Below are positions 31,516-33,210 of a DNA stretch of 33,210 nt, in pieces; within the stretch, counting starts at the first letter, position 1; every line of letters begins with the position of its first letter. The DNA is from CAYTCZ01 sp964436315 (GTDB lineage Bacteria > Actinomycetota > Thermoleophilia > Gaiellales > Gaiellaceae). The stretch spans positions 1-33,210 of the forward strand of contig CAYTCZ010000033.1 in the NCBI GenBank assembly GCA_964436315.1, in the 5' to 3' direction. Both the position numbers and the translations under genes were made by a program. A model generated the notes under the pieces. That model worked only from the letters and a program-made list of their open reading frames with translations, was not told the DNA's origin and made no database searches.

Positions 31516-32292
31516 TTACGAAGATCCGCGCGAGTGTCGGGTTTCGGGCGAGTTCGATCGATTGCCGTGATCCGGAAAGACGCGGGCAGCAAATTCAGGA
31601 TAGGTCTCGGCGATGGCCATGCCGACTTCGTCGCGCAGGAGGGCCAACGTTTCTTCATCGGGCTCCGGGGTCGTTCGCAGCGGCTCGGATGCCTCGAAGG
31701 AGAAGCCAGTGTTCTTCCGGACCGAATCTACCGTCTCGCCCGGGTGCAGGCTCACCAAACTGAACCTGCCGACCTTCCGGTCGAACGTGAAGACGCAGCG
31801 TCCCGTCACCATCGCGACGGGCCCACCAGGCCGGTACACATTGGGTGGGCTCATGCCCGGAGCGCTCACGAAGTCGACCTCCCGAACCAAGGTGCGGGTC
31901 GAGTGCTCCGGCTGAAACAGGATGACGCGAGGAACGAGGAAGGCCATGTACGCGGAGCCGAAACTCCCCGGAAAGCGCACCTCGCTTCGCGGATAGCCGC
32001 CGATGCCGACCAGATTGATGTTGGCGCTGCCATCAATCTGAGCACCCCCGAGGAAGAAGGCGTCGATCCGGCCCTGTGCCGCGCAATCAAAGAGCTCCCG
32101 CCCGCCGTCAGTGAAAAAGTCGTGCGTTTCGCTTCCCAAGACCGAGACCCGGAGTTGCCGGCCAGAGCGCGCCTTGGCCAGGAGCGCTGCTGCGCCGGGG
32201 ATCGGCGACGCGGCGCCGACCGCAACGTGATTCAGACCCTCGAGCATCGTCGCGATCGTCACGGTCAGCAGTTCCTCGAGGCGATAGGCCAT
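31516..32292 (-). CDS. CoA-transferase subunit B
   Basis: A 258-aa class-I CoA-transferase beta subunit (glutaconate-CoA-transferase/IpdB-like). It begins AYRLEELLTVTIATMLEG, has VAVGAASPIPGAAALLAK, VSVLGSETHDFF, AFFLGGAQIDGSANINLVGI and the C-terminal VGRFSLVSLHPGETVDSVRKNTGF. E55 in LGSETH lies where the catalytic Glu of glutaconate CoA-transferase beta sits (inference). The open frame runs 80 codons further upstream, but that part is a shadow of the alpha gene; the ATG at 32292 is 1 nt after the alpha stop. It works with subunit A to move CoA between acyl groups. Confidence 0.9.
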   Translation of the reverse strand: MAYRLEELLTVTIATMLEGLNHVAVGAASPIPGAAALLAKARSGRQLRVSVLGSETHDFFTDGGRELFDCAAQGRIDAFFLGGAQIDGSANINLVGIGGYPRSEVRFPGSFGSAYMAFLVPRVILFQPEHSTRTLVREVDFVSAPGMSPPNVYRPGGPVAMVTGRCVFTFDRKVGRFSLVSLHPGETVDSVRKNTGFSFEASEPLRTTPEPDEETLALLRDEVGMAIAETYPEFAARVFPDHGNRSNSPETRHSRGSS

Positions 32293-32293
32293 C

Positions 32294-33115
32294 TCAGATC
32301 GCGGCTTGGCGTGTCGTGACAAAGTCGGTGAGGTATTTCGCGAAGCCGGCCTCGCTGCGGGCGGACTCCGCATAGAGGCGCAGGTGGTCGGCGTCGGCCT
32401 CGTAGCAGCCGCGCAGACCGACTGGCCAGGCGCCGCGCGGAACCTCGCAAACGGCAGTGACATAGAGGGCCGGAATCGTGCCGGCGGCCCGCTCGGTATC
32501 GGCCAGCAGGCTCTCGGCGGTGATCTGCTCAACCGTAACCAGCGTCGTAGAGGCGGCGTGGGCCATAGTCATCAACTCGCGCCGGATCCCGATCCAGACG
32601 TTGCCATCGTGGTCGGCGAGCTCCGCGTGAAACAGTGCGACATCGGGCTTGATTGCTGGTAGGGCCAGAATCGGATCATCCGCTGCGAAAGGATTGTCGA
32701 TCACTTTCCAGTCGGGGCGATGCTCCACGAGATCGGAGCCCAGAATGCCGCGCAGGGGTATGAAGGGCAGCCCTTTCTCGGCGGCTTGCAGCGCGGCGTG
32801 GATAGCGGGACAGGTGGAATCGCGGATCGCGATCTGTTCGCCCCTGACGGCCGACGTGAAGCGCGGTGCGGGGCCCAGCTCCCCCAGAGTGACGGCGGCT
32901 GCCTCAATGGCCGAGACACAGCCCGCGCCGATCAGAAGGTCGGCTTGGTAGCCCATCTGCGGTACGCCGAGGAGCCTGAGGCCGCGCGCTCCCCGCCGGA
33001 TCAGGGCACGCACGGCTTCCACCGCGCAGCCCGAGTAGTCTGGCGGCAACGCCAGCAGGGCGCCGTCGGGCACCTTGGAAACCAACTCGTCCAGGTTGGA
33101 GATCGATGGCGTCAT
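32294..33115 (-). CDS. CoA-transferase subunit A
   Basis: A 273-aa class-I CoA-transferase alpha subunit. Landmarks: DLLIGAGCVSAIEAAAVTLG, APRFTSAVRGEQIAIRD, KGLPFIPLRGILGSDL and VALFHAELADHDGNVWIG. The ATG start has a good Shine-Dalgarno (AAGGTGAGG). It is 1 nt before subunit B, so the pair is one operon. Acyl substrate unknown; an acid released by the hydrolases of the neighbouring cluster is possible. Confidence 0.92.
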   Translation of the reverse strand: MTPSISNLDELVSKVPDGALLALPPDYSGCAVEAVRALIRRGARGLRLLGVPQMGYQADLLIGAGCVSAIEAAAVTLGELGPAPRFTSAVRGEQIAIRDSTCPAIHAALQAAEKGLPFIPLRGILGSDLVEHRPDWKVIDNPFAADDPILALPAIKPDVALFHAELADHDGNVWIGIRRELMTMAHAASTTLVTVEQITAESLLADTERAAGTIPALYVTAVCEVPRGAWPVGLRGCYEADADHLRLYAESARSEAGFAKYLTDFVTTRQAAI

Positions 33116-33145
33116 CGAGTTTGCCTCACCTTTTTGCCTAACGCT

Positions 33146-33162
33146 GCCACTCTAGTAGTGGC
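33146..33162. promoter_or_regulatory. Palindrome upstream of the CoA-transferase operon
   Basis: GCCACT and AGTGGC flank CTAGT, 31 bp upstream of the minus-strand ATG at 33115. Such a short palindrome near a start is often an operator for a repressor such as a TetR- or GntR-type regulator, but no regulator gene is in the window. Confidence 0.35.
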
Positions 33163-33210
33163 GGAGTTGTGCCGGGCAAAACGAGTTCGGGCGGTGCAGC
33201 GAAGCTCGCG

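Noticed and set aside
1..33210. Mobile elements, prophage or CRISPR
   Set aside because: No transposase or integrase frame, no terminal repeats and no regularly spaced repeats were seen; base composition is even throughout.

Overview
The window is high-GC, gene-dense bacterial chromosome. Several features point to Actinomycetota, possibly a deep lineage such as Thermoleophilia: a Zn-ribbon threonine-synthase paralog behind a SAM-I riboswitch, a DUF309-like protein, short 5' leaders, several start codons sitting 6-9 nt after a TANNNT box, and many GTG/TTG starts. The lineage call is inference; no rRNA or other marker gene is present. I see no tRNA, IS element, prophage or CRISPR array.

Left part (1-8,400): an orphan molybdopterin oxidoreductase (minus) diverges from a secreted PQQ-type sugar dehydrogenase and a small DUF309-like protein (plus). 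These converge on gltB, the large subunit of glutamate synthase (minus). A perfect 16-bp hairpin ends both units, and the gltB stop codon lies inside it.

Central amino-acid block (8,400-22,360): a plus-strand run holds a short Ile/Val/Leu-rich leader ORF with competing hairpins (a probable attenuator), a LeuB-like protein that has lost its catalytic residues, ilvB, the acetolactate synthase small subunit, ilvC, hom, thrC, thrB and, after a 328-bp gap, ilvD. This joins branched-chain and threonine synthesis, which makes sense because threonine is the precursor of isoleucine. ilvD ends at a bidirectional terminator shared with minus-strand proA-proB (proA first). Divergent from proA lie a 61-aa hypothetical ORF and a SAM-I riboswitch that controls a second, zinc-ribbon ThrC-like enzyme. 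That riboswitch suggests the paralog serves methionine/homocysteine rather than threonine.

Right part (22,400-33,210): a membrane-anchored zinc-ribbon/trypsin-like protease is followed by a catabolic-looking cluster. On plus are a nitrilase-family amidase and a cyclase-family hydrolase. On minus is an overlapping operon of a GNAT-GAF fusion, an acetamidase/formamidase and an ornithine-cyclodeaminase-like dehydrogenase with a long N-terminal extension. Divergent from it, 11 bp away, are an amidohydrolase and a degenerate amidohydrolase paralog that lacks all metal ligands, then a YciF-like ferritin-fold protein. A two-subunit CoA-transferase (minus) ends the window. The enzyme set (C-N hydrolases, a cyclase, an OCD-type dehydrogenase, a CoA-transferase) suggests breakdown of a nitrogenous, amide-containing compound; the substrate cannot be read from sequence.

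Most distinctive points: the leader-peptide/attenuator plus LeuB pseudoenzyme heading the ilv-thr operon; the SAM-riboswitch-controlled ThrC paralog; the active/inactive amidohydrolase pair in the C-N hydrolase cluster; and the recurrent leaderless promoter geometry.
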